Notes: generated by a model not told the origin, from the sequence alone. Positions 44,491 through 55,062 are shown, numbered from the stretch's first letter. The stretch: DNA of 64,000 bases from UBA8199 sp964507045 (GCA_964507045.1 CAZDOO010000001.1:62001-126000), one strand, 5' to 3'. A program made the numbers and translations.

Positions 44491-44565
44491 TTACCTCACC
44501 GTTACCTCACCGTTGAACCTCTGCAAACCTTGCAGAGGTTCAACGGTGAGGTAACGGTGAGGTAA
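44491..44565. repeat. Palindrome related to the 17.1/21.3 kb element, copy 3
   Basis: Perfect 36-nt arms (44491-44526 and 44530-44565) with a 3-nt loop. Arms are built from TTACCTCACCG units and end with CCTCTGCAA, like copy 1. The flank at 44615-44680 (cggttgatcagggccatttc) resembles 55310-55350 but not clearly the flanks of copies 1 and 2. Confidence 0.8.
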
Positions 44566-44801
44566 CGGTGAGGAGACGGTGGGGAGAGCCGGGGGGGAGC
44601 CGGAGGTGGCGGCGTGGCTCGGTCTCGCCAACAAGGGGCTTCGTCTCGGTTGATCAGGGCCATTTCCGGGCATTTTCGGTCTCCTGCAGCCGGGCTGGTC
44701 ATTTACAGGGCTATGACCCCACTGTGCCAACTTAGCTCAGTTTCGGAGAGGATGCCCGGGTGGCCTCTTGGGGCCGGAGGATTACAGGTATCATTATACC
44801 G

Positions 44802-44868
44802 CTCCTACGGAGTTCCAGCCGGCGGTTGCGGGGGCGGGTTGCTACAAGGATAGCACTCCTACGGAGTT
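44802..44868. repeat. Two direct copies of CTCCTACGGAGTT
   Basis: Copies at 44802-44814 and 44856-44868. Each is itself a short palindrome (ctcc tac ggag) that may form a 4-bp stem. The two are 54 nt apart. Confidence 0.7.
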
Positions 44869-45100
44869 GGGGGGCGCAGGCTGGATGTGTGTGTGGGCGA
44901 TTACCCCACGGCTATTAAGTTAAGCCGGATTGATTTCCGCCACTTATTCCTTTTCAGGGAGTCCGCCCGGGAGCGCCGGCATCTTTGCCGGCGGGGAGAA
45001 GGGGCGGGGAACTCGCCGGCAAGGATGCCAACGCTGCCAGGAATTCAGGTCTTCCTCAACTTAATGGCCGTGCGTAGACAGACAGGCTCTACCTGGGGGC

Positions 45101-46354
<1,254 letters not shown>

Positions 46355-46370
46355 GGTCGTTTGTTGTGAG

Positions 46371-48386
46371 TTATGCGATTCCCGCAGAATTGAGTTGCTG
46401 GAGCTGGAGTGCGGCTGTCGGGCTGCTTGCGTCCGCCGCGGCGAGTTCAGCCCGCACTTTGGCGACCGTGTTCTCCACGGTCAGGCCGTACTTGGCGCGC
46501 AGTTCTTCCACCGTCGAGGCGTGCTCGATGAACTGGTCGGGCCAGCCGATCTGGATGACCGGCGTGGTGATGCGCTTCTCGTTGAACAGCTCCAGCACTC
46601 CGCTGCCGTAGCCGCCCATCAACGCGCCGTCTTCGAGCGTGACCAGCACGTCCGCCGCGCGGCCAAAGAACTCTGTCGCCGCGGTATCCATCGGCTTGAT
46701 GAAGCGGGGGTTGATGAGCGCGACGTCATAGCCTTCGGCAATCAACTGCGCCGCGGCCTGGCGCCCGAGCGCCATCATGTTGCCGAGCGGGAACAGGGCC
46801 ACCTTGCGCCCGCCGCTGTTGGCGAAGTTGCGGATGACTTCGGCTTTGCCGATCTCGATGATCCGGGGCTGGTCTTTGATCGGGACGCCCTCGGCGGGGC
46901 CGCGTGGATAGCGGATGAACGTCGGGTGCCGCTCGTGCGAGGCGGTGAACATCATATCTACCAGCTCGTCCTCATCCTTGGGCGCCATGGCGATGCAGTT
47001 GGGGACCGGGCGGACGAAGGTGATGTCGAACAGCCCGTGGTGTGTCGGGCCGTCCTGCGCCGAGAGCCCCGCGCGGTCCATGCAGAACATGACCGGCAAA
47101 TCCTGCAGCGCCGCGTCGTGGACAATGCAATCGTAAGCGCGCTGGAGGAAGGTTGAGTAGATCGCCACGACGGGGTGGAAGCCCATGCTCGCCATGCCGC
47201 AGGCGAATAGAACCGCGTGCTCCTCGGCAATGCCCACATCATAGTAGCGGCTGGGCATGGCCTTCTCCAGGAGCTTCAGCCCGGTGCCGCTGGGCATGGC
47301 GGCGGTGATGCCGACGATGGTGTTGTCCTTCTGGCACAGCTTGACCAGGGCCTGGCCAAACACATCCTGCCAGTTTGGGGGAGTGCCGGGCAGGGCCGGC
47401 GGCGTAGCCCCGGTGGCCACATCGTATGGGCCGAGGCCGTGGAACTTCTCGGGGTTCTTGAGCGCGGCCTCGTAGCCCTTGCCCTTCTGGGTCAGGACAT
47501 GGATGACGATGGGCCGGTCGCAAGTCTTGGCAAACTCCAGGGTGTTGATGAGCAAGGGCAGATTGTGGCCGTCAATCGGGCCGAGGTAGCGCAGCCCCAT
47601 CTCCTCAAAGATCAGGCTGCTGCCGTAGCCGCCGCGGCCATCCGCCTCCACCCCGCTCTGGCTGGGGCGCAGACCAACGTCGGTGATGGCGCCCTTGAAA
47701 CCTTCCTCGGCCTTGTGCGCAAGCTTCAGGGCGATTTCGCCCTTGGGCAAACGCCGCAGGAAGCGCTCGAAGTCGCGCGCCAGCTTGTTGTAGGAGGGGT
47801 GCGTGATGAGGCGGTTGAGGTAGGTCGAGATGGCACCGACGTTCTTGGCGATGCCCCACTCATTGTCGTTGAGGATGCCGATGAACTTCTTCGTCGTCTG
47901 CGCGATGTTGTTCATGGCCTCGAACGAGATGCCGTTGGTCAGCGCGGCGTCGCCGAAAACCGCCACTACGTTTTCATCGCTGCCGCGCTGGTCGCGGGCC
48001 GCGCAGATGCCCAGGGCGGCGGATAATGCGGTGCCGGCATGCGCGGCCCCATAACAATCGTGCTCGCTCTCCGAGCGCAAGGCGAACCCGCTCAGGCCGC
48101 CGGTGCTGCGAATGGTGTCGAAGCGGTGCTTGCGCCCGGTCAATAGTTTATGGACGTAAATCTGGTGGCTCACGTCCCAGAGAAACTTGTCTTTGGGCGT
48201 GTTGAAGACGTAATGCAGCGCCAGCGTCAGCTCTACCACCCCGAGATTGGGGCCAACGTGCCCGCCGTGCCGGGCCAGGACGGTGATGAGTTCATGGCGG
48301 ATCTCCTCGGCCAGTTGTGTCAGTTGGTCCAGCGTCAGCTTCTTGACGTGCGTCGGGCTGTCCACCATCTCGAGATAACGGCTCAT
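46371..48386 (-). CDS. dxs: 1-deoxy-D-xylulose-5-phosphate synthase
   Basis: 671 residues from ATG 48386 (MSRYLEMVDSPTHVKKL), where the frame is open further upstream but the family starts there. Diphosphate-binding and metal segments GHVGPNLGVVELTLALH, WDVSHQIYVHKLLTGR and FGDAALTNGISFEAMNNIAQ (the 'GDG' position reads GDA) are clear, followed by EEHAVLFACGMASMGFHPVV and the transketolase C-domain LEDGALMGGYGSGVLELFNE. It makes DXP from pyruvate and glyceraldehyde-3-phosphate for isoprenoids and thiamin. Upstream xseB is about 70 nt away. Confidence 0.94.
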   Translation of the reverse strand: MSRYLEMVDSPTHVKKLTLDQLTQLAEEIRHELITVLARHGGHVGPNLGVVELTLALHYVFNTPKDKFLWDVSHQIYVHKLLTGRKHRFDTIRSTGGLSGFALRSESEHDCYGAAHAGTALSAALGICAARDQRGSDENVVAVFGDAALTNGISFEAMNNIAQTTKKFIGILNDNEWGIAKNVGAISTYLNRLITHPSYNKLARDFERFLRRLPKGEIALKLAHKAEEGFKGAITDVGLRPSQSGVEADGRGGYGSSLIFEEMGLRYLGPIDGHNLPLLINTLEFAKTCDRPIVIHVLTQKGKGYEAALKNPEKFHGLGPYDVATGATPPALPGTPPNWQDVFGQALVKLCQKDNTIVGITAAMPSGTGLKLLEKAMPSRYYDVGIAEEHAVLFACGMASMGFHPVVAIYSTFLQRAYDCIVHDAALQDLPVMFCMDRAGLSAQDGPTHHGLFDITFVRPVPNCIAMAPKDEDELVDMMFTASHERHPTFIRYPRGPAEGVPIKDQPRIIEIGKAEVIRNFANSGGRKVALFPLGNMMALGRQAAAQLIAEGYDVALINPRFIKPMDTAATEFFGRAADVLVTLEDGALMGGYGSGVLELFNEKRITTPVIQIGWPDQFIEHASTVEELRAKYGLTVENTVAKVRAELAAADASSPTAALQLQQLNSAGIA

Positions 48387-48460
48387 GTTGAGAGACTGGA
48401 GTGTCGGAGTATGGGAGTGATGGAGGCAACACTCTCCCACCCCGGTGCACTTATATTGTT

Positions 48461-48745
48461 CTAATCGCCTGTGTCTTCCGGCGGCGCGAGCGGTTTGAGC
48501 TTCATTTCGCCCGCGGCGGTCTTTTCCAACTGCCGGATCTTCACTTCGGCTTCCGCCAGCTTCTCCTGGCAGGCGCGGGTCAGGCGCGAGCCCTCTTCGT
48601 ATTTGGCCAGCAAGGTTTCCAGCGGCAAATCCTCGGATTCCATCGCGGCGACGATGGTTTCCAGCTTCTTCAACGCCTCTTCAAAGGGCAGATTGCCGGT
48701 TTTGGCAGAGGTGTTTTGACCCGCGCTTTTCGGAATACTCGGCAC
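48461..48745 (-). CDS. xseB: Exodeoxyribonuclease VII small subunit
   Basis: 94 residues. LPFEEALKKLETIVAAMESE, DLPLETLLAKYEEGSRLTRA and CQEKLAEAEVKIRQLEK are the full XseB signature. The last about 15 residues are extra. The start is GTG at 48745. xseA lies 2 kb away on the same strand, beyond the secreted nuclease gene; subunits work together in single-strand DNA degradation. Confidence 0.93.
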   Translation of the reverse strand: MPSIPKSAGQNTSAKTGNLPFEEALKKLETIVAAMESEDLPLETLLAKYEEGSRLTRACQEKLAEAEVKIRQLEKTAAGEMKLKPLAPPEDTGD

Positions 48746-48882
48746 AAGTGGAAACTAGGACAAATCTGGCGGCACGTCCAGTGTGGAGTGAGCAGAGGGG
48801 GCCGTGTTTCCAGGCTTGCATTTTCCCGCCGAACGGCTAGTTATCATTAGAATTGTGTCGTTTTAGTGCCGTGTCGTCTCAC

Positions 48883-50784
48883 ATGAATATTATTGCTCGG
48901 GCCGGAAGTCTTCTGCTTCTCGGCGTTGTGTTCGCTTCGTTCAACCTTTCGGGTCAAACACCGGTCGTTACCCAAACGAATGTCGCTGTCCGGGTCATGG
49001 CGGCAAATCTCAGCTCGGGCACGGGCCAGAGCTACGAAGCGGAGGGCATCCGTATCTTCCAAGGGTTGAAGCCGGATATTGTTGCCATGCAGGAATTCAG
49101 ATATAACAGCAGCACCTCCGACGCCCAGCTCCGCCAGCTTGTGGATACTGCCTTTGGCACCAACTTCTTCTATTACCGCGAGCCTGGCAGCTACAACATT
49201 CCCAACGGCATTGTCAGCCGCTGGCCCATCCTCAGCAGCGGTACCTGGGAGGATGTGGACACGGGCGTAAACGACCGCGGATTTGCCTGGGCCAGGATTG
49301 ACCTTCCGGGCACCAATGACCTGTATGTTGTAAGCATTCACCTCAAGGCCAGCAGCGGGAGTGACAACGTCGGCCGGCGCACGGCTGAAGCAACCAACCT
49401 GGTTAATCTCATCCACGCCAATTTCCCTGCCAACGCCTGGATTGTCGTCGCGGGGGACTGCAACATATATGACTCGTCGGAAGGGGCCTACCGGTGTCTG
49501 TCCACCAATTTCTCCGATGCTCCGATCCCCACGGACGCCACGACCGACACCGGGGGGGATGCCGACACCAACGAAGGCCGAAGCGAACGATATGATTATG
49601 TATTCCCCAGCCAAAGCTTTAGCAGCCGGCTTGTTGCCACAACATTTGCCTCCCGCACCTTTGCCAAGGGGTTGGTCTTTGACTCTGCCGTTTACTCCCC
49701 ATTGAGCGATGTTTCGCCAGTGCAGTCAGGTGACTCCCACGTGAGTGGCATGCAGCACATGGGAGTGATGCGGACGTTTAACGTGACCTATTACATGACG
49801 AACTACGTCACCAATCCTCCATCCATTGCCCTTCACCCGCAAAGCCAGACTGTTGCCCAAGGCAGCAATGTCAGTTTCAGCGTCACAGCCGATGGCACCG
49901 CGCCGCTGGCCTACCAATGGCGGTTTGGCTCGACCAACATCGCCGGGGCAACCACTAGCAGTTACACGCGGATGAACGCGCAGTCGGCCAACGCGGGGAG
50001 TTACTGTGTCGTAGTGACGAATTCTGCGGGCAGCGTGACCAGCTCAACCGCGACCCTGGCCGTCATTGTTCCGCCCACCATTGTTACCCAGTCGTTGGCT
50101 CAGGTTGTCAGCCAGGGAGCTGATGCCACTTTCATCGTCTCCGCCGATGGCACCGCGCCGCTGGCTTACCAATGGCGATTTGGCTCGACCAACATCGCGG
50201 GGGCAACCACGAACAGTTACACGCGTATGAACGCGCAACCAGCCGACGCGGGGAGTTATTGTGTCGTGGTGACAAATTCTGCGGGCAGCGTGACCAGCTC
50301 GACGGCGACCCTAACCGTCATCATTCCGCCAACCATCGTTACCCATCCCTTAGCGCAGGCTGCCTGCCAGGGTGCCGCCGCCACGTTCACCGTGACCGTC
50401 ACGGGCACCGATCCGTTGAGCTATCAATGGCGGTTTAATGCCACGGACGTCTCGGGCGCGACCACAAGCGCATATACGCGAGGCAATGCCCAGCCGACGG
50501 ACATGGGCAGCTACTCGGTGGTGGTCAGCAACTCTGCCGGCGCCGTGGCCAGCTCGAACGCCACGCTCAGCCTGGTGGTGCCCGCGCCGACTTTGGTGAT
50601 CCAAGCGCCCGAGGTTATTCAGTGGCAGGGCCTTAGCAACCTGACCTACACTGTCCAGGCGAGAACCAACTTCGAGGAGACCAACTGGTTCACCGTGGGC
50701 ACTGCGTCCGCTTCCGGGACGAGTGTCTCATTCACGAATCAGGCTGACGCGCCGCAGCGATTCTACCGCGTGGTCTATCCCTGA
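48883..50784 (+). CDS. Secreted endonuclease/exonuclease/phosphatase-domain protein with three Ig-like repeats
   Basis: 633 residues. Signal peptide MNIIARAGSLLLLGVVFASF, then an EEP-fold domain (residues about 25-300): FQGLKPDIVAMQEFRY (metal Glu), NGIVSRWPIL, VVSIHLKASSG, VVAGDCNIYD (general motif D-x-N) and RYDYVFPSQSFS. After it come three Ig-like modules (PPSIALHPQSQTVAQGSNVS and two more) and a C-terminal NWFTVGTASASGTSVSF..RFYRVV tail. Probably a secreted nuclease or phosphatase attached to extracellular partners through the Ig modules. The first two repeats are nearly identical in DNA (offset 255 nt). Confidence 0.85.
   Translation: MNIIARAGSLLLLGVVFASFNLSGQTPVVTQTNVAVRVMAANLSSGTGQSYEAEGIRIFQGLKPDIVAMQEFRYNSSTSDAQLRQLVDTAFGTNFFYYREPGSYNIPNGIVSRWPILSSGTWEDVDTGVNDRGFAWARIDLPGTNDLYVVSIHLKASSGSDNVGRRTAEATNLVNLIHANFPANAWIVVAGDCNIYDSSEGAYRCLSTNFSDAPIPTDATTDTGGDADTNEGRSERYDYVFPSQSFSSRLVATTFASRTFAKGLVFDSAVYSPLSDVSPVQSGDSHVSGMQHMGVMRTFNVTYYMTNYVTNPPSIALHPQSQTVAQGSNVSFSVTADGTAPLAYQWRFGSTNIAGATTSSYTRMNAQSANAGSYCVVVTNSAGSVTSSTATLAVIVPPTIVTQSLAQVVSQGADATFIVSADGTAPLAYQWRFGSTNIAGATTNSYTRMNAQPADAGSYCVVVTNSAGSVTSSTATLTVIIPPTIVTHPLAQAACQGAAATFTVTVTGTDPLSYQWRFNATDVSGATTSAYTRGNAQPTDMGSYSVVVSNSAGAVASSNATLSLVVPAPTLVIQAPEVIQWQGLSNLTYTVQARTNFEETNWFTVGTASASGTSVSFTNQADAPQRFYRVVYP
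49891..50345 (+). repeat. Tandem near-identical Ig-module coding repeat
   Basis: Segments starting at 49891 and 50146 (gatggcaccgcgccgctggc) repeat with an exact 255-nt offset and only scattered differences over about 200 nt, for example YQWRFGSTNIAGATT in both. This points to recent tandem duplication or gene conversion. The third module is clearly diverged. Confidence 0.85.
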
Positions 50785-52176
50785 TCAGGGTTCAGCTTTG
50801 CTGAACACTGCGCCCGCTTTCAACCGTGTCTTCAGGCGCTGGCCGGCTTTGACTTCCCCAGCCTCGCGCAAGACCTTGCCGCTCGCTGCGTCCGTGGTGA
50901 TGGAGTAGCCGCGGGCCAGGACTTGCTCCGGGCCCAGCAGGCGCAGGCGGGCTTCGAGCGCGACCAACTCGCTGCGCCAGCCTTCCAATCTGCGGCCAGC
51001 CTGTTCTTGCAGGCGGTGCTGGGCTTGCGCAAGCGCTTCCCGCTTCTGTCGCAGCAGCAGCGCCGGGCGAACCCGCCCCAGACGGTCTGAGAGATTCTGC
51101 CAGGCCAGCCGTTGTTGGCGCGCCGCCTGTTTGACGCAGCGCAGCAGGGTGGTTTGCGCGTCATCAAGGCGTTGGAGCCAATCGTTCAGCCGGCGGCGGG
51201 GGTGGACGCGAGCCAGGTGCTGAGCGGTTTGGGTTAACCTGTCGAGCTTGTCGTCCAGTTGCTGCCGCGCCAACTGGCGAAGGCGCTGGGCAGCCTCAGA
51301 TACGAATTGGGCGCTGGAGAAGACGCCCTCGGTGATAATCTCCGCTGCGGCGCTGGGCGTGGCGGCGCGCAGGTCGGCCACAAAGTCGCTGATGGTGAAG
51401 TCAATCTCATGCCCGACGGCCGAGACGACCGGCAGGGCGGACTCAAAGATCGCTCGCGCAACCACCTCCTCGTTGAAGGCCCAGAGGTCTTCCAGGCTGC
51501 CGCCGCCGCGGGTGACGAGGATCAGGTCTATTGCCGATTGGGTCGCGTTGAACTCATTGAGCAGCTTAATGGCAGCGGCGATTTCCTCCGCTGCACCGTC
51601 CCCTTGCACGCGGCAAGGAGCGAGGATGATTTCCAGCGCCGGATTGCGTCGTTCCACGACGTGCAGCACGTCCTGAATGGCGGCGCCCGTCGGCGAAGTG
51701 ACCAGGCCGATGCGCTGGGGGTAGCGGGGCAGGGGACGTTTCCGTTCCGGCGCGAAGAGCCCTTCGGCCTTGAGCTTCTGCTTGAGCTTCTCGAAGGCCG
51801 CTTGCAGCGCCCCGATGCCTTGCAACTCGACCTTCGCAACGCGCAACTGGTATTGCCCGCGCGGCTCATAGACCGTCACCTCGCCCTGCAAGTTGACTTT
51901 CCGTCCGTCCTGCAACAGCGAGCGGTCCACCTGCGTCTCACCCCGAAACAGCACGCAACTCAACTGCGCGCCGGCGTCCTTGAGCGTGAAGTAAGCGTGG
52001 CCGGAACTCTGCAGGCGCAGATTCGTGACCTCGCCCGTCACCCACACCTCGCCCACCTGCTGTTCCAGGAGCCGTTTAATCTGCCAGGTCAGCTCGGTGA
52101 CCGACAGCACCTTGCGCAACTGTTCGGGCGGGAACAGCTCGCCGAAATCCCACTGTGACTTAGCTGGCTTGGGCAT
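50785..52176 (-). CDS. xseA: Exodeoxyribonuclease VII large subunit
   Basis: 463 residues. The N-terminal OB-fold region (LSVTELTWQIKRLLEQQVGE, WVTGEVTNLRLQSSGHAYFT) and the catalytic-core landmarks RIGLVTSPTGAAIQDVLHVV, ILVTRGGGSLEDLWAFNEEV and ALPVVSAVGHEIDFTISDFV are present. It then has the coiled-coil arm and the C-terminal LARGYSITTDAASGKVLREA. Together with XseB it degrades single-stranded DNA. It sits 15 nt after the ymdB-like gene. Confidence 0.95.
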   Translation of the reverse strand: MPKPAKSQWDFGELFPPEQLRKVLSVTELTWQIKRLLEQQVGEVWVTGEVTNLRLQSSGHAYFTLKDAGAQLSCVLFRGETQVDRSLLQDGRKVNLQGEVTVYEPRGQYQLRVAKVELQGIGALQAAFEKLKQKLKAEGLFAPERKRPLPRYPQRIGLVTSPTGAAIQDVLHVVERRNPALEIILAPCRVQGDGAAEEIAAAIKLLNEFNATQSAIDLILVTRGGGSLEDLWAFNEEVVARAIFESALPVVSAVGHEIDFTISDFVADLRAATPSAAAEIITEGVFSSAQFVSEAAQRLRQLARQQLDDKLDRLTQTAQHLARVHPRRRLNDWLQRLDDAQTTLLRCVKQAARQQRLAWQNLSDRLGRVRPALLLRQKREALAQAQHRLQEQAGRRLEGWRSELVALEARLRLLGPEQVLARGYSITTDAASGKVLREAGEVKAGQRLKTRLKAGAVFSKAEP

Positions 52177-52191
52177 CGCGGCTCCGCTGGC

Positions 52192-52971
52192 TTACAAGGC
52201 TTGGGACACGCGCTGAATGCTCTTGGCGTGACCCGTTTGCTCATCAATCTCGACCACCGCGCCCTGCAACAGGATGCGCTCCTTTGCCACCTCAAACTTC
52301 TGCGGCATGCTCGTCATGAAGCGCCGGATGATCGGCTCGATCTCGCGGCCGAGCACGCTTTCATGCGGACCGGTGAAGCCGCCGTCGGCGAGGAACGCCG
52401 TGCCGCCGGGGAAGATCTGCTCGTCGGCCGTCTGCACGTGCGTGTGGGTGCCGATGACGGCGCTCACCTGTCCATCGAGCATCCGCGCCAGCGCGATTTT
52501 CTCCGACGTCGCCTCAGCATGGAAATCTACAAAGATGAGCCTGGTGGTGCGGCGGAGGCGCTCGACTTCGGCCAGCGCGGCATGGAATGGGTTTTCCAGC
52601 GGCGGCATGAAGGTGCGGCCCTGGAGGTTGAGGACCGCCACGGGTGGCAGGCCCGGCGCCGCGAAAATAGTGCTGCCCTGGCCGGGCGTGCCGGGCGGAT
52701 AGTTCAGCGGCCGCACGAACCGGCGCTCGCTTTCGAGCAGCCCCATGACTTCCTTCTGGTCCCACAGATGGTCGCCGCAGGTGATAATATCCACGCCCGC
52801 TGCAAGGATTTCCTCCGCCGTCCTGGGCGTGATGCCTGAACCGCCGGCGGAGTTCTCACCATTGCCGACCACCAGGTTCAACTGGTGCTGCTGGCGCAAC
52901 TGCGGGAGGAGTTCCTTGACCGCGCGCCGGCCCGGTTGCCCCACAATGTCTGCGATGAAGAGCAGTTTCAC
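52192..52971 (-). CDS. ymdB: YmdB-family metallophosphoesterase
   Basis: 259 residues from GTG 52971, preceded by ggaggc. Metal-ligand segments KLLFIADIVGQPGRRAVKEL, VVGNGENSAGGSGITPRTA, IITCGDHLWDQKEVM, VDFHAEATSEKIALARML and AVIGTHTHVQTADEQIFPGG match the TIGR00282/YmdB family, which hydrolyse 2',3'-cyclic nucleotides in vitro and affect RNA-linked gene control. The length fits the family. Operon with xseA, 15 nt apart. Confidence 0.92.
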   Translation of the reverse strand: MKLLFIADIVGQPGRRAVKELLPQLRQQHQLNLVVGNGENSAGGSGITPRTAEEILAAGVDIITCGDHLWDQKEVMGLLESERRFVRPLNYPPGTPGQGSTIFAAPGLPPVAVLNLQGRTFMPPLENPFHAALAEVERLRRTTRLIFVDFHAEATSEKIALARMLDGQVSAVIGTHTHVQTADEQIFPGGTAFLADGGFTGPHESVLGREIEPIIRRFMTSMPQKFEVAKERILLQGAVVEIDEQTGHAKSIQRVSQAL

Positions 52972-53085
52972 GCCTCCACAGTAATACCCGTGCGGCCACG
53001 GGCAAGCCGTTTCGCCTTCCTCCTCGTACCCGCACCGCCCCTCCTGCCCATTGCCATCTCTCCGCGCGCGCACTATTCTCCGGCC

Positions 53086-53499
53086 ATGAACTCGTTCCCC
53101 GTCGGCCCGGACAAAGAGGCCCAATTGGCGCAACGCATGGCGGCGCTGGGCGTGCGCGAGGCGGACATGGAAGAGACGTTCGTCCGCTCGGGCGGGCACG
53201 GCGGGCAGAATGTCAATAAGACGTCCACCTGTGTTATGCTGCTGCACCGGCCGACGGGCTTGCAGGTAAAATGCCAGGCCACGCGGCAGCAGGGACTTAA
53301 TCGTTTTCTGGCCCGTCGGCTCTTGCTCGATAAGATCGAGGAGCAGCGCACGGGTCGCATTGCGGCCCAGCGCGCGGAACGGGAAAAGGTCCGGCGCCAG
53401 AAGCGCCGTCGCAGCCGCCGGGCCAAGCAGCGGATGCTGGCCGACAAAGCCCATCACGCCGCGAAGAAGGAGTTCCGGCGGGCGGTGGGGGCCGATTGA
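53086..53499 (+). CDS. GGQ-domain peptidyl-tRNA hydrolase/ribosome-rescue factor (ArfB/RF-like)
   Basis: 137 residues from ATG 53086. The catalytic GGQ stands in VRSGGHGGQNVNKTSTCVML (about 35-54), with a basic C-terminal tail (RRQKRRRSRRAKQRMLADKA) that resembles ArfB/YaeJ and class-I release-factor stand-alone proteins. Such proteins release nascent chains from stalled ribosomes. The spacing 114 nt after the ymdB-like GTG (divergent) leaves room for a shared promoter region. Confidence 0.85.
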   Translation: MNSFPVGPDKEAQLAQRMAALGVREADMEETFVRSGGHGGQNVNKTSTCVMLLHRPTGLQVKCQATRQQGLNRFLARRLLLDKIEEQRTGRIAAQRAEREKVRRQKRRRSRRAKQRMLADKAHHAAKKEFRRAVGAD

Positions 53500-53556
53500 T
53501 ATTGCTTCACGGGTGCCTTGCCTGAGCAGGGGTCTTCCGGGTAGCGTGTGGCCCAC

Positions 53557-55062
53557 ATGAATCTGGCCGGCGCATTTGGGAAGTCTGTCGAGAGGCAGCC
53601 GCAGAAAGTCGCCCTGTTTTGGGGCGAGCGTGAGTATTCCTACGCTGAACTGTGGGGCAAATCGTTATTCATCGCGGAGCACCTGCGGCGAAACTTTGCG
53701 GTAAAGCGCGGCGACCGGGTGGGGCTGTGGCTCAAAAACTGTCCTGAGTTCATCCCGTCGCTGTTTGGCATCCTGCGTGCCGGCGCGGTCGTGGTGCCGA
53801 TCAACAGCTTCCTCAAGCCCGAGGAGGTGAATTACATCCTGAGCGATGCGGGAATTGACGTGCTCGTCACGGATGCCGAGCTGGGCGCGCATCACCGCGC
53901 GCTGGAGGCGGCCCAACCACATTTGCGGCTGTTCCGGGTGGAGCAACTGGGTCCAATGGCGGCGGGAGAAGAGCGGCCAAAGGCGGGGCAGGGAATAGTG
54001 CCATTCCCCGAGCTGGCGGAGACGGATCTGGCAGTTATCATTTATACGTCGGGTACCACTGGCCGGCCTAAGGGGGCCATGTTGTCCCACGGGAACCTGC
54101 TGCACAACGTCGAGAGTTGCCGGCAGGTGCTCCGGACGGTTGAGGCGGACCGCTTTACGGTCTTGCTGCCGATGTTTCACAGCTACGTCCTGACGGTGGG
54201 GTTGCTGTTGCCGCTGCTGGTGGGCGGGGCGGTGGTGCTGATCAAATCGCTCCACCCGGTGCGGAACGTGTTGCAGGAGATGATTCAGCGGCAGGCGACG
54301 GTGCTGCCGGCAATTCCGCAGTTCTACCGCAGCATGGTCAACGCGCCGATCTCCGTGCCGCTGCCCTTGCGGGTCTGCATCAGCGGCGCGGCGCCGTTGC
54401 CGGTGCAGGTGCTCAAGGAGTTCGAGGCCAGGTTCCACATCCCGCTTATCGAGGGCTACGGGCTGAGCGAGGCCAGCCCCGTGGTGACCAAGAACCCGCT
54501 GGACGGCACGCGCAAGGCGGGGTCCATCGGCCCGCCGATCCCGAACGTGGAAGTCAGCATTCAAGACGACTCGGGGCGTGAGTTGGGGACAAACGAGATC
54601 GGCGAAGTGTGCGTGCGCGGCGGCAACGTGATGCTGGGCTACTGGCGGTTGCCCGAGGAAACCGCCCAAGTCATGCGCAATGGCTGGCTGTTAACGGGCG
54701 ACATCGGCTACCGTGACGAGGACGGCTATTACTACATCACCGACCGCAAGAAAGACATGCTGCTGGTCAACGGCATCAACGTCTATCCGCGCGAGATTGA
54801 GGAGGTGCTCTACCAGTACCCGGGGGTAAAGGAAGCGGCGGTCATCGGCAAACCCGATGCTCGCAAAGGAGAGCAGCCGGTCGCATTTGTAGCGGCCAAC
54901 GACGGGGTGGCCCTGGAGGAAAGGGACTTGCTGCACTTCCTGCGGCGCAAACTGGCTGCGTACAAGATCCCGCGGAAGGTAGTATTCCTGCCGACCCTTC
55001 CACGGAACGCTACCGGCAAGATACTCAAGACGACCCTGCGGGAGCTGCCGTTGGCCGGTTGA
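53557..55062 (+). CDS. AMP-dependent acyl-CoA synthetase/ligase
   Basis: 501 residues from ATG 53557 (an in-frame GTG at 53548 adds three). A-domain motifs are complete: TSGTTGRPKGAMLSHGNLLH, GYGLSEASPVVTKNPLDG, LTGDIGYRDEDGYYYITDRK, KKDMLLVNGINVYPREIEEV and the C-terminal Lys in PRNATGKILKTTLRELP. This is a fatty-acyl- or aryl-CoA ligase of the standard type. Neighbouring genes do not reveal the acyl substrate. Confidence 0.9.
   Translation: MNLAGAFGKSVERQPQKVALFWGEREYSYAELWGKSLFIAEHLRRNFAVKRGDRVGLWLKNCPEFIPSLFGILRAGAVVVPINSFLKPEEVNYILSDAGIDVLVTDAELGAHHRALEAAQPHLRLFRVEQLGPMAAGEERPKAGQGIVPFPELAETDLAVIIYTSGTTGRPKGAMLSHGNLLHNVESCRQVLRTVEADRFTVLLPMFHSYVLTVGLLLPLLVGGAVVLIKSLHPVRNVLQEMIQRQATVLPAIPQFYRSMVNAPISVPLPLRVCISGAAPLPVQVLKEFEARFHIPLIEGYGLSEASPVVTKNPLDGTRKAGSIGPPIPNVEVSIQDDSGRELGTNEIGEVCVRGGNVMLGYWRLPEETAQVMRNGWLLTGDIGYRDEDGYYYITDRKKDMLLVNGINVYPREIEEVLYQYPGVKEAAVIGKPDARKGEQPVAFVAANDGVALEERDLLHFLRRKLAAYKIPRKVVFLPTLPRNATGKILKTTLRELPLAG

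Larger units (their letters stand above)
44214..45100. other. 887-nt noncoding region carrying several repeats
   Basis: Between the permease and icd genes (convergent), no coherent gene is seen. It contains the third palindrome (44491-44565), two copies of CTCCTACGGAGTT at 44802-44814 and 44856-44868, and an inverted repeat GGCATCTTTGCCGGCG / CGCCGGCAAGGATGCC at 44978-44993 and 45014-45029 (one G.T pair) that may act as a bidirectional terminator for convergent genes. Everything else looks like decayed spacer. Confidence 0.6.
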
